Part shown: piece by piece, positions 35,101 through 47,500 of the stretch
Layout of the letters: each line of letters begins with the position of its first letter
Numbering within the stretch: the stretch's first letter is position 1
NCBI GenBank assembly: GCA_030068145.1
Contig: JAPJBO010000028.1
Location: 248,001 to 312,000, forward strand
Direction: 5' to 3'
DNA length: 64,000 nucleotides
Origin: Diplonema papillatum
Lineage: Eukaryota > Euglenozoa > Diplonemea > Diplonemida > Diplonemidae
Notes under the pieces: model-generated
Database searches by the model: none
Told to the model about the DNA's origin: nothing
Seen by the model: the letters and a program-made list of their open reading frames with translations, nothing else
Made by a program: the position numbers and the translations under genes

Positions 35101-37090
35101 TCGCTTTCGCGTCGCTATAATCCCTACAAAAGCCAAAGCAAAAAGAAAAGAGGTAGAGGGGGGGGTGTTTCGTTCGGACCTATACGGTACGGCAGGGCGC
35201 GAGCGAGGGACGAATTGCCTTGTGCTATTCGCCAATTCCGAGTTCCTTAAGTTTCCGAATGGCTCCTTCCGGGTGGAAGGTCCACCAACTAGTATCCGAC
35301 TAACCATGGATTCGCGCTGCGGCACTTTACCGCTGCAGACGCGCACAAAACCGAGCCGATGTGTTGCAGCGAATCCAGATTTGCTTCGGATTGGCACAGG
35401 AGTCCGAGCGAACCTGAAACACTCAGGGCTTGTCGCCCAATACCTCTTGTTTCTCTATGGGTCCTCACTCGACCCCCCGCAACGCACCGAAGGTGCTCAA
35501 ACAAGTTTGCTAGAAAAGAGAGAGAATTAGAATAGAGAAGAGGTGCGAGATCAGGCAAATCTTGTGCGCTTCCTACAAAAAAAAAAGGAATTTATCCATT
35601 GCCCGAGACCGATGGCGAGAAAAGTCGAATGGAGGGTACGCACGGTTTGCAGAGACGAGCATGTTTGTGGTTAAAAGGTTTTCTATCTATCGCAACCATA
35701 TTAAGCTGGGAACCATGTGGCATACTTTGGGCGGTATTTTGTGGATTAGAAAGTCGGCGTGCTAAGGTGTTTGACCATAGCTTCTACTATCACCGGGGCG
35801 GCCAAACAGGTCGTGTGGTGGTCTATCTCAAAAGTTACCATCGTCATGGAAAGAACAACCGGCAACATCATCGACTAAATAATCGAACAGGCGGCAGGTA
35901 TGCGGTGTCGTGCAGGTTTTATTATCATTCTTCTGGCGGTTCTTGAGCTTTAAAGGTTCGGTGTTGTTTAGAGTCGGGTTATGGAAGGGATGTCGGCTTA
36001 ATTGCACACTTTCACTTTTGGCGAGCCAAGTTTGTGACTAATGCACACACGGGCTTCTATCATTTGTTTCTCTCCCGATGAAAAGTCGGGTAATTTGCAT
36101 GCGCTGCTAGATGCACATCGGTTTCTCAGGTGCAACGGGTAGGCCGAGGCACAGAGAAGCAGTATGCGCGCATGTGTGCGTGTGGGTGTGTTTCGGGTTT
36201 ATGGCTGAAAGTGGATAACGTTTGAAGCAAATATAGCCCACTCGCCGCCTTCGCCGTCGGTTTTGAGGTTCCGACCTCTCCGAAGGGTGGGTGGGGCCGG
36301 ATCCTTCGGGGGACGGATAGAGCGTGAGGAAAGTGTCAGCTTCTCCATCCGGCATGCGGCAAAACTTCTGGTTTCATCCTGCGGCTTTGACCGCTTGGCT
36401 TATTTGAGCGGCACTATCAAATTCCGTCCTCCTCGGGCGGTATTTGGTGCTGGGAAGCTAATGCCCTCATGAAGAAGGGTGGTATCAGGATGTCCGCACC
36501 CCTCGATTCCAATTTTGCGGGCAGCTAAGCTGCAGCGCTTACCGACTAATACGGATGCGCTGGGTCCACATGAACGCTAGTACACTAGTATACTAGAAAA
36601 AGTTCGCGTCGAGATGGCTCCGGGGCTTTAAATTCTCTGAGGTTTTGTAGCAACTAGAGACTGGTTCTTCTCTCAGGAAGTCCGTGCTTTCAGTCCCAAC
36701 TGTCAAGCTCTCCACATCCGTGTAACCTCGCAGCTAGCTTTGGCAAGTTTTCTACTCAGCTATTCCTGGGCGAGACGACCAAGAAGAGGCGTCTTCGCCA
36801 CGCAACGACTTTCTTTTTCGTGATAGCTTTTAGCTCGGGCCGTCGCTTTTCTCTTCATTTATCATTCCCCTCCCTTCTGCAAACCTTATTTCCGCGTGCC
36901 AGTAAATAATACGCGAGAGCCAGGAGCAAAGGTTGTTTCGCCGAAGTGCCCCCTGTTTCTTGCAGTTCGTTTCAAGTCGGACAATATGAAAACTCGAAGG
37001 TTCTGGGATCTGACACGACCCTCCTGAGAGAGCACTATTGCCAGCTACAATATGGGAAGACAATAGCATCAAGAAATCACAGTCTTCACA
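32200..37090. other. No gene recognised; several dispersed repeats
   Basis: Landmarks: 32450-32475 and 38250-38360 share AATCTGTGGCGATAATSTG. 32590-32660 shares TTGGCAAATGATC..CACACATTGCGTGTGGCTAAA with 49640-49715 and, inverted, 61745-61830. 32725-32850 shares GTTGAACGCAGTGCCTGATCG and ACGCAAGTGAAAACGCCACG with 62300-62420. 33990-34070 and 34170-34250 carry family 3 units. Frames at 34570-35530 have no convincing splice context or homology. Confidence 0.45.
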
Positions 37091-37094
37091 AACA

Positions 37095-37385
37095 GGACTA
37101 ATCTGTCCCCCGGCGCGCACACACAGGTTGATATTGCGCGGTGCCGTACGTTGCAGAGAGTGAAACTGCAAAGTTGAATAGAGGACTTGACAGCGTACGT
37201 TTGGGAGGAAGATTAGTCTCGTCATGATGACACTACACACACAACAAACTATTCCTCCACCCGGCGCGCACCACGGTTCGTCTTGCGCGGTGCCGCACGC
37301 TGCAGAGAGTGAACCAGCTACGTCGAGAGAAGATTTTGACTGCGTACGTTTGGGAGGAGAATAGTATCATCATGATCACACTACA
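37095..37385 (+). repeat. Direct duplication, ~140-bp unit
   Basis: CCCGGCGCGCAC..GCGCGGTGCCGYACGYTGCAGAGAGTG..GCGTACGTTTGGGAGGA..TCATGATSACACTACACA occurs twice (about 37110-37240 and 37258-37385). It is followed by GAGAGAGACGAG..GTGCAGGGACCATCTCT, shared with 63760-63830. Confidence 0.75.
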
Positions 37386-37710
37386 CATAACAAACCAGAG
37401 AGAGAGACGAGTCGGGGTGCAGGGACCATCTCTTCGAGGAGTTTCCGGTCACCTCACTCCTACCACGTATTCCTACGGCGGGCTTAGGTCGTTTCGTCGT
37501 ATGCGCAGTGCGACCGAGGGTAGCGGCGTCGACGTTGACACAGCGGGGCCGTTCTGGCAGGCGAGACCTCTCTTAGGGGGAGCACCGTCTTGATACGTCA
37601 CGGGCTCGTTTATTCTTGGCAATAGCACGGCCTACGGCGGCGGCTAGCGTCTTGATGGGAAACTTCAGCTTCCCTTGAAAAAGGGCACGTCTTCCCACCC
37701 TCCTACGCGG

Positions 37711-37945
37711 TGCGCTAGTCATTTGAAAAACAGCGCAATGACTAGTCATATTACTACTGAAACGTGCTTGCTACTGCAGTAGTAAGAATGACTACTGCAG
37801 TCGTCAAGTGAACGAGTCTGCTTCTGTGGGAAGAAAAAGTACGCCTTCTAAAGGGATTCCTTCACAAAATACAGTAGGCACTAGTAAGAAACAGTAAAAA
37901 TCAAGTGACCAAAAAATGGCATGACTAGACTAGTGCCCCGCGTAG
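37711..37945. mobile_element. Possible small element with GCACTAGTC-type ends
   Basis: Left GTGCGCTAGTCATTTG and TGACTAGTCATATTACTACTG; right, inverted, GGGCACTAGTCTAGTCATGCC. Internal CTACTGCAGTAGTAAG is palindromic. The CACTAGT termini resemble those around 55974-56300, where the same motif sits in intron 1 of the WW gene. CACTA-like ends are suggestive only; no ORF. Confidence 0.4.
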
Positions 37946-37999
37946 ACAACAATTCCACCCCCGCCCCCCCCCAAAAAAAACAAGAAATTGACAGGCGTG

Positions 38000-40860
38000 C
38001 GTTTAGAGAATAGCCCCCCCCCCGATCTCACGTTCTACAAATCGTAGGCAGCTCATATTCCCGTGCGAGCAGATTTCGCGTCGCGCTCTGTCCCAAATGT
38101 TTGCCCCCCCCCTCCCCGGCTGATTGTTTGATTGAGGTAGGTCCGCGAGAGCGCGGCGGCAGCTTGAGCGAGCAAAGCGGCCCCCCCTTTTATTTTCCTA
38201 ACGACAGCGAGTGTCAGACTAGCTGAGCCCCCCTTGCCCGATCAGCATGCAAAGAAGTCTGTGGCGATAACCCTGCATCAGTTTAGTAGAGTGTCATAGC
38301 CGTAGTTGCCGCGTAATCGGTTAAGTTAGAATGCAAACAAATCTGTGGCGATAATCTGCAACTGCGTGATGATCAGGTCGCTTTCAGGGGGTAGGTGAAG
38401 GCTCACTAGCCAACGCAACGATTCCTATTGTCAGGTTGTTTGGGATAGATCGTCTGTTTTCTTTTCCCTGAGTGACGGGGCCTCGTACAGGAATTTCCCA
38501 GATCCGGCCAGCGCGGTCATATTCGCTGAGGAGTCCTTGCTGAAGCGCATAGTTCCCACTGCTTTTGCTAACTCTGCGATTTCTCGACCTGAAGCATGCG
38601 GCGACGTACATTTGTACCAAAAACGCGTACTAATCCATGTGGCACCTTTGCATTCCAGGGAGAAGATGCATGCTACTCCATGAATTCATGCGTAGGTCCC
38701 TGCTTCTGCTAGTCACTGGGAAGAGATTCTGCGGCGGTAAAAAAGTTTCAAAAAAAAAAAAAAGTTTCGCACTGTCAGTCCCCGCTGGAAAGAATTTCCC
38801 GTGGCAGTGAAAAAGAAGTATGGTTGCGTCACAGCTCTTGACAAAAACGGATGGGAAACAGGCGTTTTTGTTCTTCGCTTCTTCTCACGACAAGGGGAAG
38901 TCGGCCCTGTTTTTGGTCGTTAGGTTAGGTTCTCCGACTCCCACAATCGTGGTTAGCACAAGCTGAAGGGTGGAGTCAGCAAATCCTTGCAGTATGAGCA
39001 TACTTTCGCTCTATTTTTGCACGGCAGGAGGTTGTCTGCCCAGCCGTTGGGGACTTCCTGACCAGATAGGATCCCCCCAACAATGCCACCCGCCGAGTGA
39101 CTTCTTTCTCTCTGTCATGAAACGGTTTGTCGAAGGGGACGTTGCCCGCCCACTCCCGCTCGCGACGATTTGCCACGTCCCTGCTGAGAGTGGCGTCCGT
39201 CGGCAGGGGAAGAAGAACTGATTCTTTTTGTGGCTGACCGAGTGTTTGTTTTCCCTTTGATTTTCCTGTGTTCCCGTTCTTCAGACGGTTGTCCCCGATA
39301 CATCAAGGTGCGGGAACTGCGAGGCAGCAGTCGACGCGAAGAATAATGGCATAGTTTTGTTGTGTTGTTTTGTTCTTTTAAGAAAAAAAGCAAAGACGAG
39401 CCGAAGAAGGCGGAGCCGAGACAGAAATAGCATCCGCCAACCCCCACTCTGTTTGAGTTGCATGGCGGCTTTCTGAAGGGGGAAACCCTTTTCGCTGAGC
39501 AACTCCCCTAAACCGATAAAATGAAATGAGAACCCGCCACCCGCCGCAAACGGATAAAACTGATGATGATAAGCATGCGAAGAAAGAGGTTTCTTCGTGT
39601 GTGGACGCGACACCGGCCCAGTCAGTTTTTTTCGAACGCTACGTTCGTGGCAATGCCCTGTTTTTTTTCTTCTTTTTTTTCAGATTGTCTGGCTGATGGG
39701 CGAGCTTCTCATTTCTTTCAACGTTGCATGTTAGTGAAAAAGGCAGAAGTTTTCTGGTTAACGCAGCAGCTGCTCATTATGCTTCCTTTTTTACTTTTGT
39801 GCTTGTACAATTTCTTTCGCCAGCCATTTCAGACTGGTATAGCATTAACCCCGATACCTACCGACTCCCGCCGAAATGGGCTTTTTTTTGTCGCAGTGGA
39901 GGCAAGCACGGAAGCGTTGGCGGGCAAGAACCCCAGATGACGGTGCTCGGAAAATTCTCCTGCACTGCCAGGTGATGTGAACTGGCTGCTTTCCGCACAA
40001 ACCGAGGCCATAGCAAACCCAGGTTCCGACAACGAGAAATGACTCGCCGAGAAGGCAACGACCAACGACCAACGACCAACAAAATCAACGCGAGGTAGGT
40101 TCCACTGCTTTCAAGTTGATAACCTTTTAGCACTGACAGCATTGCAATGCAAAGTCGATGTGCTGGCCAACATCGCGTTGACTGCCGCTGTCGACACGTT
40201 GCACCACGGTCTACTAAGTCCATCTCTGCTTCCTGAAGCTGCGTGGCATCGCTTGCCCACTGTCGCTCTGGCTTATTCCGGCTCAGTCCTTGAATCGAAA
40301 CGAGAAGAAGTCATTCCTTGTCGCCGTTTCGAAAAAGCCGGCGGGGTGTTTGGCAGGCCGGGGCGAACCTACGTCCTTAATGCCTTTCCGGTGTATTTCA
40401 GGAAAATACTCATCTCAGCTCCTTCGCAGAAACGTGGGGGTTCGCTCTGGGAAGCCAATGATTCCTCGTATTTCATTCTTTCACGTTTTGTAGGGTCGCT
40501 TGAGAGTTTTTGTGTCGAGAAGCTTTAATATGCGGGAAGGCTCCTTCGGAAATAAGAAGGAAACATCTTTCCGGTTCCGGGAAAGGATGGGGGCGAGACC
40601 AGGGGCCCTGCGCGCTAGCTGAACCGCGAATTTAATCAGCAGGGGGGGGGGCTTCCCCACAACCTCGCTCGCCTGCCAGCCAAGCCAGTCGGGACCGGAC
40701 GCGTGCGGGCTCGCGGACGAGCCCAATAACACCCCTAGTAACTAAGGGAAGTCCTTTTCGGATACACAACGCACTTGTTATCTGTTTTTTTTGGACACGA
40801 CTAGTTATACTCAGGGAGAAATTCGCTTATATCCAAAGGTCAAATCCGCAACTGGCAGCG
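38000..40860. other. No gene recognised
   Basis: Contains family 7 (38925-39010) and the repeat with AATCTGTGGCGATAA (38250-38360). Frames at 39563-40528 are T-rich by composition and have no motif I trust. Confidence 0.4.
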
Positions 40861-40865
40861 GTGCT

Positions 40866-41190
40866 TATAAAATACTCGAGGGGCTGCCTTGTGCTTACTT
40901 CGAAGGAGGCTAGAGGGGGAGAAACAATACAACTACAAAATGGGTCTTTTTTGTTGAACGCATACGCATCAGGACCCCTGTTGTTCTTGTTGAACGCTTA
41001 CGCCCGCCACTGAACCCAGATTCACCTGTGTTTCGTGGGCTACAGCACATTTACCTCCTTTGATCTTTTGCAGCTGGCAGCCTCCTCAAGTATTTTCTAG
41101 CGTTTATTGTGGTTTAGAGGTTCGGTGTTTTAGGGTCTCCGGTTGACCATTGAGGCTGTGAGGCGTATTTCCTACAAAGCAGGTGCTTAT
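40866..41190 (+). repeat. Repeat family B interrupted by a family 3 insertion
   Basis: Family B runs from AAAATACTCGAGGGGCTGCC to TCCTCAAGTATTTTC, is broken at about 41097, and resumes at 41167 with TATTTCCTACAAAGCAGGTGC. The 70-bp insert is a family 3 unit (GTTTAGAGGTTCGGTGTTTT..CTCCGGTTGACC). TATTTTC before and TATTTCC after look like a target-site duplication, which makes family 3 a mobile unit. Confidence 0.75.
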
Positions 41191-41286
41191 ACAACAAAAA
41201 AAAGCAAATGCAGGCCGCGAGTTCGGAGCGCCTTGCATACGAAGTCGGCATCGCCAAGTGGAGAGCGGAGGGTCGGAAAGTTGCGG

Positions 41287-41838
41287 TCACGCTTCGACGG
41301 GTTCGACGTTCGCCGGGCGGAGGGAAACGACGCCGTACGGCGCGGGGAACTCGATTTTGACGCGGTTGCAGGAATGGTCGACGGCGACGACAGTCCCGAC
41401 CCTGTCGTTTAACGACGGGACCAGCCGCACGTTGAACGCCCTTGCCTGGATGCCCGAGTCGATGACACGGACGCGCTTCGTCCGCGTCCGGGCTGACTGG
41501 CCGCTGTCGGTGCTGTCGCATGAGTCGGTGTCGTACTTCGCCTTCCAAGCGCCGTTCGCTTGCTCGATCGCCTTCGGGCCCCGCGCCGAGCGCGTCACCG
41601 GGAGGCTCCACGCCCGCGTGAGCGTCCGCTGCACCTCCGCGTAGCTGCCGCACGAGTTCGTGAGGTCGATGAAGAACCGCTGCCCGTGGCCTTCGATGTC
41701 GCGCACCACGCGATCCAGGATCTCCGCCGCCTTCAGCTGCCCGGCCTTCCGGCCGCAGCGGCCGAGGCTCGACGAGCCCGGCGCGAACGTCGGCAGGTCT
41801 TCGAACTCGAGCAACCACTCCTTAATGGCCCGCTGCAT
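41287..41838 (-). CDS. Unknown 183-aa protein, paralogue of 27049-27762
   Basis: ATG at 41838, single exon, stop at 41287. The N-terminal part (EWLLEFEDLPTFAPG, then a spacer, FFIDLTNSCGSYAEVQRTL and TRAW) matches the N terminus of the 237-aa protein at 27049-27762; the ends align over NVRLVPSLNDRVGTVVAVD and RVKIEFPAPYGVVSLR. It is shorter because the Ala/Ser-rich linker is mostly missing. GC-rich third positions and conserved ends in two diverged loci imply selection. The upstream DNA is (TG)n-rich. The frame is open far 5' (to 42312), but that part is low-complexity and lies upstream of the ATG. No named family; role unknown. Confidence 0.75.
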   Translation of the reverse strand: MQRAIKEWLLEFEDLPTFAPGSSSLGRCGRKAGQLKAAEILDRVVRDIEGHGQRFFIDLTNSCGSYAEVQRTLTRAWSLPVTRSARGPKAIEQANGAWKAKYDTDSCDSTDSGQSARTRTKRVRVIDSGIQARAFNVRLVPSLNDRVGTVVAVDHSCNRVKIEFPAPYGVVSLRPANVEPVEA

Positions 41839-42458
41839 TGTCTTTCCCGGGTTCTTTATGCGTTGGGGTGTGTGTGCGTGTGTGGGAGTGTGAGTGGATG
41901 GGTTGTTTATATTTGCGCTGGGTTCTTTCTTTTTGCTGTTTCTTTCTTCTAAAGTCTTGTTCGAAATGTGTGAAGTCGTACGAAGTGTCCCGGCGAAGGG
42001 AGCTCTGTGTAAGAGGAGCGGATGCGGGTGCCTAATGGTTGTTGTTTTCAGGTCTGAGCGACCCCCGTGCAACCGACACCGTAAGGTGAAAACAGAAGTC
42101 TTGGGCCGAGTGCTTCTCAATCCTGGCAACCTCTCACGATTCTCCACGGATCCCGCCTTACCTACCCTTTGTGTCGGAATCTCAAAAACCCGACTGGTGA
42201 AAGTGACAAGGGGAGGACGATACTTCGGTTCAGACCACCCACTTTCGATCCATGAACTGTAACACGTACACGCACACGCGGGCGAAAACGGACAGGTTTC
42301 GGTCCCGTGCAACAGCTGAATGTCATTACGCCCAACTCACCCGAGGATGTGGCAAGCTCTCTAGCTTGGCCTGAATAGCTGTTCTGAACTCCTGGACGTC
42401 GGCAGTCACCCGGGTCAGGAGAGCACCACCGGTTGTGCGCATCAGCCGCCTGTTTAAC

Positions 42459-42500
42459 TTTTTTAGAGTTAAAGTTCGCTTGAGATTCCGGAATCTTGTG
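42459..42500 (+). repeat. Repeat family 3 fragment
   Basis: TTTTTAGAGTTAAAGTTCGC then TTGAGATTCCGGAAT. Other units: about 12070-12160, 33998-34065, 48711-48736 continuing at 49031-49075, 41098-41166 and 63664-63725 (variant). Confidence 0.65.
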
Positions 42501-42835
42501 ACGACAAACACTCGCAACCGACTCCCTGATTAGGTTCTCGGGAGAATCTCTTTTTGAGTGTGTCATTTGAGACTTTGAAGCGGCCTGGAGAATTCCTACG
42601 AAGCAGGTGCTTTTTCAGAACAGGAATCCACACTGAGCGAAAAGGAAAAGCTATCGATTTCCCACCAAATCCCTCTTTCTTGAGTGGACCTATACGCTGC
42701 CGTCGCTGGACGAGTACCCGTCTGCAAAAAGCGCGAAAGCACTGGATGGGACCTTTTTTGGTGTTGGGTCAAGATTGGTGGGGGACAGTACAAACAGGTC
42801 AGAAGAAGGGAACTACGAACTAGAGAGAACACTCC

Positions 42836-43105
42836 AAAAGTGAAGAAAAAGACAGGCGCTTCGTTTTGTTTGAGCGTGCGGGTTGACCGGTTTCCCACTT
42901 GTATCTACCCTGTGTCATTTTCAGGTTAGGAATTCTGATCAATCAGCAAAACACGCTGCCTACGGTCGGCCACAGGACTGTGTTGCCGGCTCAAGCTTCG
43001 CAGTGCGGTTGAGCGCTACGCCTTTGTCCCAAAGCGAACTTCTCCTTTCTAGCACTAACAATCTTGCGGGTTGCCCTTCAATGTATTGTGCCGGCTAAAA
43101 AGACG
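42836..43105. repeat. Rearranged family 2 copy (foldback form)
   Basis: 42836-42966 is the 5' half of family 2 in direct orientation (TTCGTTTTGTTTGAGCGTGC..TCTGATCAATCAGC..CTGCCTACG). 43049-43105 is the 3' half in inverse orientation (CACTAACAATCTTGCGGGTT..CAATGTATTGTG). The spacer between them is unrelated. This may be two overlapping insertions or an inverted derivative. Confidence 0.65.
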
Positions 43106-43109
43106 TCGC

Positions 43110-44395
43110 TTGTGTTCAGCGCAAGCGCCAAGGTACGCACGCCTTGATGCTTTGGTTCGAGAAGTCCCGGAGCCTCTGAGGAGTGGCTAACACCTAAGCT
43201 TGGCTCCCCCCGACGCACTTGGGCGCACGAAGGGTGAGGCGTCACTAACAGGGTCTGGCCCTGGGAGAAAAGAGAAGACCCACGCGAAAAATTAAAGCGA
43301 TTTAGGGCAGAGCGGCCTTCTAGAAGCACGCACGCAGGTGCCTTCGTTCGCCAGTGGTTCATGTGGTTCAGGCTTGAGCGTGGGTACGTGACTCCAGCTA
43401 ATACTCTGTCCTCTGTCGTGCTGGCGTTCCAAGCACGGGCCTCCCGCGGCTTACAGTACCTCACCAAGTTGACTTGATGAGTATTATAGCACTAATAGCA
43501 ACGGAATGAGTGCTGTGATGGCCGATGCTGTGGAGGTCGCCCAGCAAAATGGTGTATGATTTCTGCACCTCAAGACCCCTGTGCGAACGAGGGCTATGAG
43601 CATCTTTCTGGAACTTTCCGGGCACCAGTACCCGGAGGCTGGCTGCCAGCCCGCGTGTGCAATCCAGTCGTCCTTTTTCTCTCTTCCCACGTCTCCGTCG
43701 TTTGCAGGATGCTTATATGACGCATCCTTATTCTCTTTTTACTTTGCTTCGTTCACTTGCAGAAGGCGTCACACACGTTTAGGGTAGGAGATGCAGCTCT
43801 AATGAGGAGCACGATAACTCAGACTGGTTTCATACAAGAACGCAGTCGACGCGGCGATGCGCGGAAAAGAAGAAAAGAGGGATACTGCGGGGAGGAAGGA
43901 GGGTGAGATGCGGTGGGTCAACAAACACTTTGACTCAAATGTGCATGCAGAGATGAGCTACGTGGAAGCCCGAAAATCACACGTGAAAACGGGTTGAATC
44001 ACCAGTTTCGGGTCTTTTAGACTGTTTCGAGTTGTACGGATCCGTGTTGTGTGCCTACGGTCGATTGGTGTTCTTTCCTTGCACGTGGGTATAGCTGGCA
44101 CCTGTTAGTTCGTCTGTTGGGTGGTCGTTGCAGCTGTGCTTTCTATGTCTTTACTCACACTTCTGCCAAAAAAACCCGGAAGCCCCGGTTCTTGGCGAAA
44201 TTTTGAAAACTCCCCCAGGATGCGACGTTGTTGCCGAAAAGAAAAACAGGCCTAACACGCGCAGAGAGATTTCTGAGACACACAAATCGGGACCCCCCCC
44301 CTGAGATATGGGCCCCCTCCTCCTCCTTCTCCAGGAACACACGTTGCCCGCAGCTTTGCTCGGGGGAAGGGTATGCTCTCCAAATGCGCAGGATC
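43110..44395. other. No gene recognised; 3' flank of the WW gene
   Basis: Nothing coding is supported. It presumably holds the 3' untranslated region and terminator of the gene ending at 44400. No AATAAA lies close to the stop, though the signal need not be canonical here. Confidence 0.4.
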
Positions 44396-44399
44396 GTCA

Positions 44400-44506
44400 T
44401 CAAATGACTGGGCGCTGCCACTGCTTGCGCCCGTCGTTGTTGATATAGAACAGGTCTCCTCGAGTGCTCTCGACCAGTCGCCAGCCGGGCGGCAGCGGCG
44501 TGGTGT
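44400..44506 (-). CDS. Exon 9: WW domain and stop
   Basis: Acceptor CCCACACAG; the first two bases complete an Asp codon with the single G left by exon 8. It encodes TTPLPPGWRLVESTRGDLFY and then INNDGRKQWQRPVI, stop TGA at 44400. Both WW tryptophans, the central aromatic FY, the Asn and the final Pro are present, so the domain should fold and bind proline-rich peptides. Confidence 0.85.
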
Positions 44507-47500
44507 CTGTGTGGGAGTTGGATGTTTTCCTCCGGCAGCGGAGCAAGTACACAATGTGCCAGGGAAGACCCGTGTTGCGCAGGGGGCCGCAAGGCCGCCA
44601 AAACGAAGGGACCTGGGTCACAACGTGCTTAGGTTCTCCCGACTCCCCAAATCGTGGTTAGCACAAACTCAAGAGGTCTAGTCAAGTATTCCCTGCAGTA
44701 TTAGCATACTTTTGATGAATGAACCACGAGGGGAAGAACAACTGGGGAACGATCAACCGGCACGCACAATCAAGACGGCGCCAACGTTCGCCGATTCCCC
44801 AGATCACCAGGGCACAAACCTCTCGCGACCGAGAATGCTAGAATTCATGGCGCGGACGAAGCTGTCAACCCGGGGAGCCTGTCGACCCCCCTCCCCTGCC
44901 AGTCGGCAGCAATCCCCCCAACCAATGGTTTTAGCGCACAGACCGGAACCTTGCGCTCGGCTGGCCGAGTAAGAACCAACGCCCAGAGCGGCTGTAGCCG
45001 ATGACCAGCACAGCACTGTCAATCATTCCAGTACGACAGTCGTCAGATCTGTATCGACTGTACAGTTCGTGCCCAGGTGTGATACGAATAACTGACACTC
45101 CGCAATGCTACCGCGCACGCAACGACCGTTCAGACAGTAACTTAACTGTTGAGCGGTCGGTGGTTTTTTGGCCGGCCGGTTAGAGGCTGGCGCCATGTTC
45201 GCAAGCGAGAAAACGTGAGTTTTTACTGCATACCTTCTATGGGCTCCGGACCGTACCGGCGGACAAGTGCTGCCATGAGGTCTTCCTCGTAGCCTTGGTA
45301 CTCCTGTTGCGTGGTTTTGCTTTTGAGGCAACAAAGATGGGCAAGCGAGGGGCTAATTAACGACGATTCTTTTCGGATAGCATATCAACTGGGAAGATTA
45401 ACCCTGCACAAGTGCTTTTTTTTCAATTCTATGATCTCAAGGTAAAACGGTGGTAAGCTCGCAGAGTTGGAGGTTTGCACCGATCCGCTTGCTCGAAATA
45501 GACAAGCAGAGAAGAATGTCTACATACCTTTAGGCAGCTGGAGACGCTCGGCAGCTTTGATGGGTTATACACCTGGTAGAAGCGGCACAGGCGCTGTCGG
45601 TAGTGATGAAAGCGCTCCATCTGTGAAGGGAAAGTTAGTACAGCAAGCGGTCAGACTGTGAAGACGCCCAGGTAAGGCCGGCCCTTCCTTACAACAAGCT
45701 GACCAGTACATCTTCGTAGACAGTGTGGTCTTTGTATGTAGCCTGCAGCATTCCTTGTTATTGACACAGTTTTAAGAACACTTGCAGCGGTCTATATGAC
45801 ATCTGATGATTAAAAGAAGGGTACCTCAACTTGTCCATCCATCTCGTACCCCATCGTGTCGTACGTGTCATAGACGGATGCAAACGGATCGTACACCTGC
45901 GTTGTGTTTCCGTTCGAGGAATTCTTCTGAATCAATTTTTCGAAACGCATATGTTGTGCGGTCAAGCAATAGTAATAAACTGCAGTGAATGCCAAACTGC
46001 CGTGTCTGATTCCTCGGATCACCAGGGCACAAACCTCTCGCGACCGAGGTTGGAATATGAGAGTAGAAAATGGAAGCAACGTATGCGAGAGCTCGCCGGA
46101 AGTGGTGCGGGTACACTGTTTCCAAACGCACACACACGCAACGAGGTCCGGGCAGGCCGGAAGTCAGGGAAACGTGCGCGCGACACAGCCGAGGCAGTGT
46201 CCACGTCCAGAAGCCGAACACTGCCGACCCAATGGACTAAAGCGGTGCTGAGAAACAGAGGAAGAGAAACCATGCTGCCTCAAGCACCGCTCCGGCCCGC
46301 ACGATACTCCAGGCCCCCATCAGCAGCCCGGTGGGGCATCAGCAGTAACCTAGAAGAAACCACGCGTGGCCGCACTCCCGCTAAGAGGGGGCCCGCGTCC
46401 AAATAGGTTCGCAACACACACGCACAACGAAAAACGACAAAAAGTGGCTTCAGAACAACATACGTAGTCGCGATCAGGGGAGAGAGAAGGCGGCCCCGGT
46501 GTCATGATGCGGTGAGGAGACCCGTAGTCGGAGTACGGGCTGGCAGGACCCGACATGGGGTGGTGCGGTGCGTACGGAGCGCCTTGGTAGGGCGTGCCCC
46601 CGAGGAAGCTGCCCGGCCCAGTGTTCGGCGTGTCGCGGTACAACTGTTCGCCCGTGTGGCCCTGCCGGGCGGGGTTCTTGTGCTCGTTCTCCCAGCAGTT
46701 GGCGCAGAGCTTCAGGTGGCACGCGGCGCAGTTCATAATCGCCGGCTTGCCCTCCCGGTCGCCGCAGATCTCGCACGGGTGCAGCAGGAACCGCTTCGGG
46801 TGGCCCCGCCTGTGCGGCATGCGGTGCTCGATGGCCCTGTCGTGGTTCGGTGTTTTTAGAGGTTTAAAAGGTCGGACTTGTCTGGTATTGTATACAGTCC
46901 CCGGTTGGCCATGATGCTGGGAGTATCCATTTCCCTTCTTTATTCTTTCTTAATGACAAACTAGTGAAGAACCTATGTCCTGTTTTTGGGCCTTCAAGCT
47001 AGAGAGGGTCGGTTTTATACCATCTTCTTTGTGCTAGCGTAAGGGACGATTAGTTTGTCCTGTTGGATCAGCTAGTGGAAAGTGAGAACACAGGTTGCCG
47101 GCAGTAAGCTCTCACTCTTCAGGGGTTACTGTCCCCTCTCAGCCAGCTCACACGCTGCCTTGTGTCACCCCGATTGCTATCAACGTCACGCGTCCCTGTT
47201 GGCGGCGTACCTACAATCAGAATCTGCACTCATCGAACACACAGAAGAGCCACAGACTTCGCAGCGTGGACCACCCTCTCCTGCGCACGCCTGGCTTTGT
47301 GATACCAGTGCGCGGCCAGGGTGGATCGCTTGAGCATCATCCAAATTTGGGAACATGGACAGCAAGCCGTCAGCAGAAGCATCACTGGAAGCCGTCAACA
47401 GCAATGTTGCACTTCGCTCGAAGTCGCCTCTCCGGCATAGGCAGCGGCACGCACACATAAGTCCGACTCTCCCGATTCATCGAGGGAATCCTTGAGGCAC

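Noticed and set aside
35165-35530. 121-codon plus-strand ORF
   Set aside because: Non-ATG start, no motif, no splice context; left uncalled.
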